Positions 15,032-23,348 of a stretch of 35,093 nt of DNA are shown here, in pieces. Numbering within the stretch: the first letter of the stretch is position 1; the number at the start of each line of letters is the position of its first letter. A program made the position numbers and the translations under genes. Under the pieces are notes generated by a model. That model did no database searches. It had not been told where the DNA came from and worked only from the letters and a program-made list of their open reading frames with translations. The stretch covers positions 1-35,093 of the forward strand of contig CAYJMF010000049.1 of NCBI GenBank assembly GCA_964370855.1, read 5' to 3'. Source of the DNA: JAKLKS01 sp964370855 (GTDB lineage: Bacteria; Planctomycetota; JAJSAM01; JAKLKS01).

Positions 15032-17865
15032 TACGCCTTCTCCACCCTCACCGCGCAGAACTTGAACTCCGGGATCTTGCCCACGGGATCGAGCGCGTCG
15101 TTGGTCAGGCAGTTGGCCGACGCCTCGCGGAAGTGGAAGGGGATGAAGAGGCTGCCGGGCTGCGTGCGGTCCCCGATGCGGGCGGTGGTGCCGATGGAGC
15201 CGCGCCGGGTGGTCACCCGGATGGCGTCCCCGTCGGCGATGCCGAGGCGCGCGGCGTCCTCGGGGTGGATCTCCGCGAAGGCTGCCGGCTCGATGGCGTC
15301 CAGCGCCTTCGAACGCCGCGTCATGGAGCCGGTGTGCCAGTGCTCGAGCACCCGTCCGGTGTTGAGCACCATCGGGTACTCACCGTCGGGGAGTTCCGCC
15401 GCCGGCATCCACTCGGCGGCCACGAACTTCCCCCGCCCGTCGGGCGTCGGGAAGTCCACGTCGAAGAGCACGTTGATCCCGTCGCTCTCCAGGTCGGGGC
15501 AGGGCCAGAGCTTCCCCGTGTCGCCGAGGTTCGCGTGGCTGAGGCCGGTCAGGGACGGCGACAGCGAGGCCAGCTCGTCGAAGATCGCCGCCGCGCTCCC
15601 GTACTTCATCGGGTAGCCCATGCGCGTCGCCACGTCGCAGAGGATGCGCCAGTCCTCCCGCGCCTCGCCGGGGGGCTCGACGACCTTCCGCCCCACCTGC
15701 ACCCGCCGGTCGGAGTTGGTGTAGGTCCCGTCCTTCTCGAGCGCCGTCGAGGCCGGGAGGATCACGTCGGCGAACTCCGCCGTCTCCGTGAGGAAGATGT
15801 CCTGCACCACGAGGAAGTCGAGATGCGAGAGCGCCTTCCGCACCTTGTTCTGGTTCGGGTCCGACATGAAGGGGTTCTCCCCCATCATGTACATCCCGCG
15901 CACCTTCCCGTCGAGCGCCGCCTTCATGATCTCCACGACGGTGAGCCCCTTCTTCGGATCGAGGGTGCGGTTCCAGGCCTTCTCGAAGCGGCCCCGGATC
16001 TCGGGATTCTCCACGGACTGGTAGTCCGGGAACACCATGGGGATGAGCCCCGCGTCGGAGGCGCCCTGCACGTTGTTCTGCCCGCGGAGGGGATGCAGCC
16101 CCGTCCCCGGCCGCCCGATGTTCCCCGTCGCGAGGCAGAGCGCGATGAGGCAGCGGGCGTTGTCCGTCCCGGTGGTGTGCTGGGAGATGCCCATCCCCCA
16201 GAACATGATGGCCGACTTCGCCGAACCGTAGGTGCGGGCCACGGCGCGGATCTCGTCGGCGGGCACGCCGCAGATCCCCTCGGCGAACTCCGGCGTGTAC
16301 TTCGCCACCGTCGCCTTCAGCGCCTCGAACCCCGTGGTGCGCGCCGCCACGAAGGCCTCGTCCACCATCCCCTCCTCGACGATCACGTGGAGGAGCGCGT
16401 TGAGGAAGGCCACGTCGGTGCCGGGGCGGAACTGCACGAAGTGGGTCGCGAAGTCCGCCGTGCCGGGCCGTCGCGGATCGATGACGATGAGCTTCGTCCC
16501 GTTCTTCGCCGCCTCCTTGAAGAAGGTGGCCGCCACGGGGTGGTTCTCCGTGGTGTTCGTGCCGATGAGCATCGCCACGTCGGCGTGCTTCACGTCGGCG
16601 AAGACGTTGGAGACCGCGCCGGATCCGATCCCCTCCATGAGCGCCGCGACGGAGGAGGCGTGGCAGAGGCGCGTGCAGTGGTCCACGTTGTTGGTGCCGA
16701 AGACGGCGCGAACGATCTTCTGGAAGAGGTAGGCCTCCTCGTTGGAGCACTTCGCCGACCCGAAGCCGGCCAGCGCCCCGGGCCCGCTCTCCTTCCGGAT
16801 GGTGCCGAGGCGCTCCGCCACGAGATCCAGCGCCTCCTCCCAGGTCGCCTCGCGGAAGTGGGGCAGGATCTCGGCGTAGTCCACGACCTTGCGCCGGCGC
16901 CGTTCCTGCTGGCGGGAGTCCTTCACCTCCGCCGAGAGGGCACCCTTCGGGTAGGAGACGCGGATGAGGGGCTTCGTCAGCCTCTGGGGGTGCTGGGAGT
17001 AGTCGAAGCCGTACCTGCCCTTCACGCAGAGCCGCCCGTGGTTGACGGGGCTCTCGCGCCCCTCGGCGCTGACCACGGTCCTCCCGTCGGTGAAGTAGGT
17101 GATGGCGCAGCCGACGCCGCAGTAGGGGCAGACCGACTTGACGGCCTTGAGCGCGTCCACCGCCGTCGTCGTCCTCCCCACGGGGCGGCTTACCAGCGCC
17201 CCCGTCGGGCAGACCGCCGCGCACTCCCCGCAGGAGACGCAGGTCGAGGAGCCCATGGACCGGTCGTCATCGAACCCGATCCGCGTGAGGAACCCCTTCC
17301 CGTTGCGCCCGATGACCTCGTTGGACTGGAGGTCGTCGCAGCCGCGGATGCACTTGTCGCAGAGGATGCAGGAGGCGTGGTCCACGTCGATGACGGCGGA
17401 GGAGCCGTCCTTCGGTCGCACCGCCCCGCCGCCGCCCCGGTGCCAGCGCTGCTTCGCGAGCACGCCGTACCGCCGGCCGAGGGCCTCCAGTTCGCAGTCC
17501 TTCGACGCCCTCTCCCGCTCGCAGGGGATGGGGTGGTCCGCGAGGAGGAGCTCCACGAGCACCTTCCGCCGCCGCTCGAGATCCGGGGAGTCGGTGCGGA
17601 CGTCCATCCCCTCCTCGCAGGCGCGCACGCAGGAGGCGGGGTTGACGCGCTGTCCCTTCGCCTCCACCACGCACATGCGGCACACGCCCACGGGCTTCAT
17701 GCGCGGGTCGTGGCAGAGCACGGGGATGTCGATGCCGAGGAGGCGCGCCGCGTCCCAGACGGAGGTCCCCTCGGGGACGGTGATCGTCCGCCCGTCCACG
17801 GTGAGCGTCAGCATGCGGGTCGCGGTCTTCACGGCGGGCGCGGCGGCGGCGGTCACCGGAGTCAC
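15031..17865 (-). CDS. fdhA: Formate dehydrogenase alpha subunit (Mo/W-bis-MGD, Cys form) with NuoG-like Fe-S N-terminus
   Basis: This 944-residue cytoplasmic-type enzyme oxidises formate or reduces CO2. In order it has a 2Fe-2S domain (CHDPRMKPVGVCRMC), a NuoG-type Cys/His segment (HPIPCERERASKDCELE), and two 4Fe-4S ferredoxin motifs (CILCDKCIRGC and CVSCGECAAVCP). Then come the catalytic-domain cluster motif CPYCGVGC, the active-site residue Cys401 in RLCHASSVAAL, and a C-terminal molybdopterin-dinucleotide-binding domain. The active-site codon is TGC, not TGA, although this genome appears to use Sec. The GTG start at 17865 overlaps the AOR stop (GTGA); an ATG at 17814 just before MLTLTVDG is an alternative. 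The NuoEF-like fusion at 30373-32004 is the likely NAD-linked partner subunit. Confidence 0.94.
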   Translation of the reverse strand: MTPVTAAAAPAVKTATRMLTLTVDGRTITVPEGTSVWDAARLLGIDIPVLCHDPRMKPVGVCRMCVVEAKGQRVNPASCVRACEEGMDVRTDSPDLERRRKVLVELLLADHPIPCERERASKDCELEALGRRYGVLAKQRWHRGGGGAVRPKDGSSAVIDVDHASCILCDKCIRGCDDLQSNEVIGRNGKGFLTRIGFDDDRSMGSSTCVSCGECAAVCPTGALVSRPVGRTTTAVDALKAVKSVCPYCGVGCAITYFTDGRTVVSAEGRESPVNHGRLCVKGRYGFDYSQHPQRLTKPLIRVSYPKGALSAEVKDSRQQERRRRKVVDYAEILPHFREATWEEALDLVAERLGTIRKESGPGALAGFGSAKCSNEEAYLFQKIVRAVFGTNNVDHCTRLCHASSVAALMEGIGSGAVSNVFADVKHADVAMLIGTNTTENHPVAATFFKEAAKNGTKLIVIDPRRPGTADFATHFVQFRPGTDVAFLNALLHVIVEEGMVDEAFVAARTTGFEALKATVAKYTPEFAEGICGVPADEIRAVARTYGSAKSAIMFWGMGISQHTTGTDNARCLIALCLATGNIGRPGTGLHPLRGQNNVQGASDAGLIPMVFPDYQSVENPEIRGRFEKAWNRTLDPKKGLTVVEIMKAALDGKVRGMYMMGENPFMSDPNQNKVRKALSHLDFLVVQDIFLTETAEFADVILPASTALEKDGTYTNSDRRVQVGRKVVEPPGEAREDWRILCDVATRMGYPMKYGSAAAIFDELASLSPSLTGLSHANLGDTGKLWPCPDLESDGINVLFDVDFPTPDGRGKFVAAEWMPAAELPDGEYPMVLNTGRVLEHWHTGSMTRRSKALDAIEPAAFAEIHPEDAARLGIADGDAIRVTTRRGSIGTTARIGDRTQPGSLFIPFHFREASANCLTNDALDPVGKIPEFKFCAVRVEKA

Positions 17866-19691
17866 GGAGCGGCCTCCCTCTTCGGTTCCCCTCCCGCGGC
17901 GAGCCCGTCGAGCCCGAGCCGACGGAGGGTGCCGGGGGTCGGTACGCCGTCCTCGCTCCACCCCCGGGCGGAGTCGTAGGCGGCGATCATAGCCGCCAGC
18001 GCTCCGCGGCCCAACCCGCCCTCGCCGTCGAGGAAGCGCGCCGGGAGCGTGTCCTCGTCACGGGTCGCCCCCTCGCGGAGGTTGAAAAGGCGCCGTAGGT
18101 TGACCACCCGCTCGCCGAGGGCCTCCATGGCCGGGCCGTCCACGGGCCAGCCCGTGACGAGGCGCAGGAGCCCCGCCGTCTCCGCGGGGAGGTCCGCGAA
18201 GACCCCGCGCAGGAACTTGCAGAGGACGAGGGAGTCGAGGAGCGCCGCGCGATCCTCGGAGCGGGCCGCCAGCGCCCCCTTCCCGGGATCCGCCACGGTG
18301 CGGTCGGTCTCCTCCGAGAGGTCGGCCTCGTAGGCGCCGGAGCGGTTGTGGTCGGCGCCGCGGGCGGCCACGGCGAGGCCGAGAGCCATGGTGCGCATGG
18401 AGCCGGGGTGGTAGCCCGGCATCTCCATCCCCTTCACCTGGGCGGCGAAGTCGATGGAGCCGCCGCCGATCTCCCCCGCGGCGGCGCGGGAGCCCATGGC
18501 CACGAGGCGCCCGAGCCGGCCCCGCCGCTCGACGCCGAGGCGGAGCGCCTCGAGCAGCGCCTCCCCGTTCCCGAATCGGAGGTCCACGCCGTCGAGGTCC
18601 CCCTCCGGGAGGAGGCCCCGCTCCCGGCACTCCATGAGGAAGGCCACGGTCCCGCCGGCGGAGATGGTGTCGAGACCGGCGTCGTCGCAGAACCGCGCCG
18701 CCCGCTGGACGGCCTCCCGGTCCGACACGCCGCAGAGGGGGCCGAGGGCGAACAGCGACTCGTACTCCATCCGCCCCTCGTTCCCGGCGGCGTCGCGGAA
18801 GACGTGCTCGCAGCCGATGGTGCAGGCGGCGCAGGATTCGCGCCGGACCCTGCCCGCCGCCGCCAGGGCCTCGCCCGAGACCTGCTCCGCTTCGGCGAAC
18901 TCCGACTCCCGGAAGTTGCGCGTCGGGAGGGCGCGGAGGCGGTTGAGGACGAGGAGGTTGGCGACGGTGCCGAGCTCGCGGTACTTGAGGGTGGCCGGCC
19001 CGAAGGAGCGCTTCGAGAGGTCCCGCGCCGCGGCGACGACGCCCTCGGGATCGAAGAGGGGGATCGCCCCCGTGCCGCGCACGGCGACGGCCTTGAGGCC
19101 CTTCGCGGCGAGCACCGCGCCGAGCCCGCCGCGGCCGGCGTGGCGCCCCTCGTTGGAGAGGTTCGAATACGGCACGAGATTCTCGCCCGCGGGTCCGCAG
19201 GCGACGACGCGGAGGCCGGGATCGGGGTCCGCATCGCGAAGGCGCTTCTCCGCCTCCGCCGCGGAAAGCCCCGCGAGTTCCGGCGCCTCCCGGATCTCCA
19301 CCTCCCCGTCGCGGACGAAAAGGACGGACAGCCGCTCCGCGCGCCCCGCGATCACCAACGCGTCCACGCCGGACCGCTTGAGTTCGATGGCGAAGCGGCT
19401 CGAGGAGAGGGCGTCGGTGATGCGCCCCGTGAGGGGGCTCTTCGCGACGACGGCGAACTTGGCGCTCGTGGTGAGGGGGGTCCCGACGAGAGGGGAGGCG
19501 GCGAAGACGATGGGCGCCGCCGGCGACAACGGCTCGACGCCGGCCGGCGCCTCCCTCCAGAGGAGGAGCGCGCCGAGCCCCACCCCTCCCACGAAGGCGC
19601 GGAGGTCGGCCTCGGGGATCGGGACGGGCGCCGCGCTCCCGCTCCCGGCGTCGACGCGGAGGCACCGGCCGTGGAAGCCGGGGACGGCCAC
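17862..19691 (-). CDS. Aldehyde ferredoxin oxidoreductase family protein (tungsten/pterin enzyme)
   Basis: This 609-residue AOR-family protein has an N-terminal pterin-binding domain with GGVGLGALLL, the motif GRHAGRGGLGAVLAAKGLKA, and NLSNEGRH. The 4Fe-4S ligands are CAACTIGC (CX2CX3C), with a distant fourth Cys in VLCKFL. GADHNRSGAYEAD lies near the pterin/substrate region. Known members oxidise aldehydes to acids with ferredoxin, usually with tungstopterin; related proteins act on other carbonyls, so the substrate is open. The GTG start at 19691 lies 2 nt after the moaD-like stop, and the 3' end overlaps fdhA by 4 nt. The gene is therefore embedded in a mobA-moaD-aor-fdhA operon. Confidence 0.92.
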   Translation of the reverse strand: MAVPGFHGRCLRVDAGSGSAAPVPIPEADLRAFVGGVGLGALLLWREAPAGVEPLSPAAPIVFAASPLVGTPLTTSAKFAVVAKSPLTGRITDALSSSRFAIELKRSGVDALVIAGRAERLSVLFVRDGEVEIREAPELAGLSAAEAEKRLRDADPDPGLRVVACGPAGENLVPYSNLSNEGRHAGRGGLGAVLAAKGLKAVAVRGTGAIPLFDPEGVVAAARDLSKRSFGPATLKYRELGTVANLLVLNRLRALPTRNFRESEFAEAEQVSGEALAAAGRVRRESCAACTIGCEHVFRDAAGNEGRMEYESLFALGPLCGVSDREAVQRAARFCDDAGLDTISAGGTVAFLMECRERGLLPEGDLDGVDLRFGNGEALLEALRLGVERRGRLGRLVAMGSRAAAGEIGGGSIDFAAQVKGMEMPGYHPGSMRTMALGLAVAARGADHNRSGAYEADLSEETDRTVADPGKGALAARSEDRAALLDSLVLCKFLRGVFADLPAETAGLLRLVTGWPVDGPAMEALGERVVNLRRLFNLREGATRDEDTLPARFLDGEGGLGRGALAAMIAAYDSARGWSEDGVPTPGTLRRLGLDGLAAGGEPKREAAP

Positions 19692-19693
19692 CG

Positions 19694-19981
19694 TCAGCCC
19701 CCCGCCGTCGCGGGCACGAGGAGGAGGGGAAGGCCGGCGGGGAGCGCCTCGGCGGGATCGCTCACGAAGCGTTGCCCGTCGAGGGAGGCCGCCGACCCCG
19801 GGGCGAGGGTCCTCCCCCCTGCGGCGATGACCGGGCCGAGGAGGAGCGGCTCCGCCGCGGCGAGCCGCTCCAGGGCGTCGCCGAGGGTGGCGGCGGCGGG
19901 GATCCGGAGGACGACGGCGTCGCGCCCCGTCCTCGACCGGGCGATGCCGAAGAACTCCACGCGGAGGGGGCGATCGTTCAC
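19694..19981 (-). CDS. MoaD/ThiS-type ubiquitin-like sulfur carrier
   Basis: This 95-residue protein (VNDRPLRVEFFGIARSRTGR... ending VPATAGG) has the beta-grasp pattern of MoaD and the essential C-terminal Gly-Gly that becomes the thiocarboxylate. It is expected to donate sulfur to the pterin dithiolene in molybdopterin synthase, with MoaE supplied elsewhere. The GTG start at 19981 overlaps the mobA-like stop as GTGA. MoaD-like genes are often found next to AOR genes, which supports a tungstopterin role here. The open frame extends upstream but that part overlaps mobA. The function is inferred from length, C-terminus and context. Confidence 0.82.
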   Translation of the reverse strand: MNDRPLRVEFFGIARSRTGRDAVVLRIPAAATLGDALERLAAAEPLLLGPVIAAGGRTLAPGSAASLDGQRFVSDPAEALPAGLPLLLVPATAGG

Positions 19982-20592
19982 GGGGAGAATCCCGCGTCGC
20001 GGAGCGCGGCGGCGTAGTCGGCGGGCGTGTTGCAGTTGCGGTACGAGGCGAGGTCCGGGTCGAGCCGGCGCACGGCCGCCTCCGGAAGGGCGACGACCTC
20101 GACTCCGTGCGCGAGGAAGATCACGCGGCGGCGGTCCGCGGCCATGAGCTCCGCGGCCCGCTTCGCCAGGTTCCTGCGGTAGACGGCGAGGAGGGGCTGG
20201 GGAAACCCGTCGGCCACGGCCTGCGCGATGGCGGCCCCCCCGAGGGCCTCGAAGAGCCCCGCGACGAGGGAGGTCCGCAGGAAGGGCACGTCGCAGGGCG
20301 TGACGAAGGCCGCGTCCGCGCGGATGGCCGCGAGCCCCCGCGCGATCCCCTCCAGCGGCCCCTGCTTCGACCGCTCGTCCCGCGCGACGACGACGGAGGC
20401 CGGGAGCGGTGGCAGTTCCTGTTCCTTCGCCGCCACCACGACGATCTCCCCGCACGCCTCGCCGCAGATGCGCACCACCCGCTGCAGCAGCGTCTCCGGC
20501 CCGAAGGGGAGGAGCGCCTTCGCCCGCCCCATGCGGCTGGATTCCCCCCCGCACAGGACGACGGCGGCGCGGTCGGGGCGCGGGGAGGGCAC
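19978..20592 (-). CDS. MobA-like molybdopterin (guanylyl/cytidylyl)transferase
   Basis: This 204-residue nucleotidyltransferase has the Rossmann-like signature VVLCGGESSRMGRAKALLPFG near the N-terminus. It also has the metal/nucleotide region VTPCDVPFL and a late NCNTPADYAAAL typical of MobA. It would attach GMP (or CMP, if MocA-like) to the pterin, as needed for the bis-MGD of FdhA. It is first in the mobA-moaD-aor-fdhA operon. The GTG start at 20592 is supported by TAGCAT exactly 6 nt upstream, suggesting a leaderless mRNA. Confidence 0.86.
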   Translation of the reverse strand: MPSPRPDRAAVVLCGGESSRMGRAKALLPFGPETLLQRVVRICGEACGEIVVVAAKEQELPPLPASVVVARDERSKQGPLEGIARGLAAIRADAAFVTPCDVPFLRTSLVAGLFEALGGAAIAQAVADGFPQPLLAVYRRNLAKRAAELMAADRRRVIFLAHGVEVVALPEAAVRRLDPDLASYRNCNTPADYAAALRDAGFSP

Positions 20593-20598
20593 GAGGAG

Positions 20599-20604
20599 AT
20601 GCTA
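20599..20604 (-). promoter_or_regulatory. Candidate -10 element of the mobA-moaD-aor-fdhA operon
   Basis: On the minus strand TAGCAT is followed by six bases and the GTG start at 20592, the same spacing as at the mod operon, cysQ and both zinc-ribbon genes. Confidence 0.5.
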
Positions 20605-20636
20605 CCCGGGATGGCGGGAGGGGACTTCCTCGGCGA

Positions 20637-21092
20637 CTACGGCTGTCGGGGCGCGGGGAAGCCCCTCAGGGAATCCCACAGGGCAGAGGGCCTCTCGCCC
20701 GGGCGGGGAGAGGGGATCGCCGCCGCGAGGGCGACAAGGCAGGCGAGGGGAGGAACGACCATCCGGAGCCACTCGCCGGGGTCGAGGGCGGCGCCGAGGC
20801 CGAGCACCGTCTTGGCGAACATGGCGATGCCTAGAGGCATGAACGGAACCGACATCCGTGGAATCCCGACGAGGGCGTCACCGGCCACCGCGCCCAGGAA
20901 GACCCCCGTCAGGGTCATCCAGCCGGGGAGATGGGGGAGGACCTCCGGGTGGACCGGGAGCACGAGGGGCAGGAGGGCCCCGGCGACGGAACCCGCGGCC
21001 GCGCCCGCACCGATGCCCGCGCAGACCAGGAGGAGTCGGCCCGGCAGGGTCGCACGCAGGCGGGAGGTGAGTTCGAACACGGTCCCGTCCAT
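20637..21092 (-). CDS. Small multi-pass membrane protein of unknown function
   Basis: This 151-residue hydrophobic protein has roughly four membrane segments, among them GRLLLVCAGIGAGAAAGSVAG, WMTLTGVFLGAVAGDALVGI, FMPLGIAMFAKTVLGLGAAL and MVVPPLACLVALAAAI. I do not recognise a family. It lies upstream of the mobA-like operon on the same strand (44-nt gap), so it may be unrelated. The ATG at 21092 is preferred. A longer form would start at a TTG (21119) that is part of a TTGACA sequence. Confidence 0.6.
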   Translation of the reverse strand: MDGTVFELTSRLRATLPGRLLLVCAGIGAGAAAGSVAGALLPLVLPVHPEVLPHLPGWMTLTGVFLGAVAGDALVGIPRMSVPFMPLGIAMFAKTVLGLGAALDPGEWLRMVVPPLACLVALAAAIPSPRPGERPSALWDSLRGFPAPRQP

Positions 21093-21137
21093 GGTGGAAG
21101 GAGCGGGGAGGGATGTCAAGGCGACGGCGATTTTCCA

Positions 21138-21174
21138 TTACCGTTTACTCAATATCTTGAGTAAAATTACTCAA
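21138..21174 (+). promoter_or_regulatory. Promoter with palindromic operator before the DUF4143-type ATPase
   Basis: This is an AT-rich island in very GC-rich sequence. TTACCG (21138-21143) and TAAAAT (21162-21167) with an 18-bp spacer resemble -35 and -10 boxes. The spacer is filled by a perfect palindrome at 21144-21165, with arms TTTACTCAA and TTGAGTAAA around a 4-nt centre. A third half-site TTACTCAA lies at 21167-21174, about 22 bp (two helical turns) from the first. The layout suggests cooperative repression. Confidence 0.65.
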
Positions 21175-21178
21175 GGTA

Positions 21179-22471
21179 ATGAGCAAACTGTCTGACCCGT
21201 CCGCAGTCCCGGTCCTGCGGCCCCACCTGCGGAGGCTCCTCCTCCGCCTGCGCGGACCCCGGCGCCACCTCCAGGTGCTCTCGGGCCCCCGTCAGGTGGG
21301 AAAGACCACCCTCGCGCGCCAGGCGGTGGACGCCCTCGGCCTCCCGTCGGTCATGGCCTCCGCGGACTCCGCCCTCCTCGAGGATCGCGACTGGATCGAG
21401 CAGCAGTGGCAGCGCGGCCGCCTCGCCGCCGGGGGGAACGGCCGCCGGGGCGCCCTCCTCGTCCTCGACGAGGTGCAGAAGGTCCCCCGCTGGTCCGACG
21501 TCGTGAAGCGGCTCTGGGACGAGGACACGGCGGAGGGGCGCCCCCTCAAGGTCCTGCTCCTCGGCTCCGCGCCGCTCCTCCTCCAGCGGGGCCTGTCGGA
21601 GAGCCTCGCCGGACGTTTCGAAGTCCTCCGCGTCGGCCACTGGACCCTGCCGGAGATGGAGGAGGCCTTCGGCTGGGACATGGAGAAGTGGCTCTTCTTC
21701 GGCGGGTACCCCGGGGCGGCTCCCCTGGCCGAGGCATGCCCCGCGGCGGCGGCGGAACTCCCCCGCACCCTGCGCGGTCCGGAGGGATCTCCCGGGGAGG
21801 AGGACTCCACGAACCGCTGGCGCCGCTACATCCTCGATTCCCTCGTGGAGACCACCCTCTCCCGCGACATCCTCCTGCTCGCCCGGGTGGACAAGCCGGC
21901 GCTGCTCCGCCACCTCCTCCACCTCGGGTGCGAGCACTCCGGCCAGGTCCTCTCCTACCAGAAGATGCTGGGCCAGCTCCTCGACGCCGGCAACACGACG
22001 ACCCTCGCCCACTACCTCGACCTCCTCCGCGGCGCGGGGATGCTCGCGGGCCTCCAGAAGTACTCCGGCAACCGGGTCCGCGTGCGCGGGAGCAGCCCCA
22101 AGCTCCTCGCCCTCAACACGGCACTCATGACGGCGTCCTCGGGCAGGACGATGGCGGAGGCGATGGCGGATCGCGAGTACCGGGGCCGCCTCGTGGAGAC
22201 CGCCGCGGGGGCCCACCTGCTGGGGGCCGCGCCGGACGGCGGGTTCGAGGTGCACTACTGGCTCGAGCGGGACCGGGAGGTCGATTTCGTCCTGTCGCGG
22301 GGGAAGCGCATCACCGCCATCGAGGTGAAGAGCGGGGGCCGCCCCCGGCGCGGTCCGGGACTCGACGCCTTCGCCGGCCGGTTCGACGGGGTCAGGAAGC
22401 TCCTCGTCGGCGAGGGAGGGATCCCGCTGGAGGAGTTCTTCAGGACCGACCCGGCGGCGTACCTGCGCTGA
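21179..22471 (+). CDS. AAA-type ATPase with DUF4143 C-terminal domain
   Basis: This 430-residue cytoplasmic ATPase has Walker A SGPRQVGKTT near residue 36 and Walker B LLVLDEVQKV near 95. The arginine-sensor-like LLGSAPLL and the family segment FGGYPGA follow. The C-terminal DUF4143/nuclease-like domain includes VDFVLSRGKRITAIEVKSG, which resembles the D-ExK core of restriction-like nucleases. The biological function of this widespread family is unknown. Such genes are common in accessory regions and may act in stress or defence, but nothing here proves it. The gene overlaps the convergent metallophosphoesterase gene by 32 nt at the 3' ends. It has a dedicated palindromic operator. Confidence 0.88.
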   Translation: MSKLSDPSAVPVLRPHLRRLLLRLRGPRRHLQVLSGPRQVGKTTLARQAVDALGLPSVMASADSALLEDRDWIEQQWQRGRLAAGGNGRRGALLVLDEVQKVPRWSDVVKRLWDEDTAEGRPLKVLLLGSAPLLLQRGLSESLAGRFEVLRVGHWTLPEMEEAFGWDMEKWLFFGGYPGAAPLAEACPAAAAELPRTLRGPEGSPGEEDSTNRWRRYILDSLVETTLSRDILLLARVDKPALLRHLLHLGCEHSGQVLSYQKMLGQLLDAGNTTTLAHYLDLLRGAGMLAGLQKYSGNRVRVRGSSPKLLALNTALMTASSGRTMAEAMADREYRGRLVETAAGAHLLGAAPDGGFEVHYWLERDREVDFVLSRGKRITAIEVKSGGRPRRGPGLDAFAGRFDGVRKLLVGEGGIPLEEFFRTDPAAYLR

Positions 22472-23303
22472 CTCCCCACCGGATCCGCACCACCTCCGGC
22501 GGGCAGTCGTACCTCACGGGGAGGATGGACGTGCCCGCGCCGGCGGAGACGATCATCGTGGTGCCGTTGCGCTCGTGGACGCCGCGGACGCAGGGGCCGA
22601 CGCGGCGGGGGAGGATGGGCGCCCCTATCCACGGCAGCCGCACCTGCCCGCCATGGGAGTGGCCGGCGAGCACGAGGTGGACCCCTCGCGCCGCGGCCTC
22701 GTCGAACAGGATGCCGGCGTGGGCGAGGAGGAGGACGTAGGCCCCCGCCGGCGCCCCGCGCAGCGCCGCCTCGAGATCGTGGCGCTTCGTCGAGGGGTCG
22801 TCGGTCCCGGCCACGACGATCCTCCCCTCCCCCTCCCCGACCACGCGGTGCTCGTTGAGGAGCAGCGTCGCCCCCTTCGCCGCGAGCGCGCCGCGGAACG
22901 TCTCCATGTCCACGCCCCAGCGGTGCTCGTGGTTGCCCGGCACGACGAACACGCCGAGCGGCGCCCGGTACCCGCCGATGTGCTCCACCGCGGCCCAGGT
23001 GCGCGAGGGGGCGTCGTGGGTGTCGCCGCCGACGAGGACGATGTCCGGCGCCTCGTCCCGGAGGATGCGGCGCAGTTTCGGCCCGACCCCCTTCCCGGGA
23101 TGGCGGAGGTGGAGGTCGGTGACGAGGATCCCCCGCTTCCCCGCGAGCCCCGGCGCCGCAGGGGGTGCGGGCAGGGCCACGTCGGTGACGCCGATGCGCC
23201 AGGGCTGGGCCGTCCACCCCGAGGCGAGGGTCGAGAGCCGGAGCGCCCGCCCGGGGAGGGTGCGGGAGACCTTCTTCAGCCAGCGGGGACGGCGCAGGGG
23301 CAT
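22440..23303 (-). CDS. Calcineurin-like metallophosphoesterase (YkuE-type)
   Basis: This 287-residue protein has the full metallophosphoesterase motif set: DLH in LVTDLHLRHPG, GGDTHD, GNHEH, a late metal His in LLLAHAGI, and GHSHGGQVRLP. These coordinate two metal ions for phosphoester hydrolysis. Related membrane-associated members act on lipid or nucleotide phosphates; the substrate here is unknown. The N-terminus is basic without a clear signal peptide. The ATG at 23303 gives a 45-bp divergent gap to the cysQ-like gene. Confidence 0.88.
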   Translation of the reverse strand: MPLRRPRWLKKVSRTLPGRALRLSTLASGWTAQPWRIGVTDVALPAPPAAPGLAGKRGILVTDLHLRHPGKGVGPKLRRILRDEAPDIVLVGGDTHDAPSRTWAAVEHIGGYRAPLGVFVVPGNHEHRWGVDMETFRGALAAKGATLLLNEHRVVGEGEGRIVVAGTDDPSTKRHDLEAALRGAPAGAYVLLLAHAGILFDEAAARGVHLVLAGHSHGGQVRLPWIGAPILPRRVGPCVRGVHERNGTTMIVSAGAGTSILPVRYDCPPEVVRIRWGVSAGTPPGRS

Positions 23304-23336
23304 GGGGTATCCATCGGACGGCGGGAGCCCCCTCGG

Positions 23337-23342
23337 TAGACT
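23337..23342 (+). promoter_or_regulatory. Candidate -10 element of the cysQ-like gene (leaderless)
   Basis: TAGACT is followed by six C residues and the ATG at 23349. No Shine-Dalgarno site is possible in that spacer, which supports leaderless initiation. Confidence 0.5.
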
Positions 23343-23348
23343 CCCCCC

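Noticed and set aside
16663..16665. Selenocysteine in formate dehydrogenase
   Set aside because: I looked for TGA at the catalytic position because Sec is common there. The codon is TGC (Cys).
21114..21119. TTGACA at the N-terminal side of the small membrane-protein gene as a -35 box
   Set aside because: No acceptable -10 element lies 16-18 nt downstream on the same strand. The sequence is more likely just a feature of the region upstream of the ATG at 21092.
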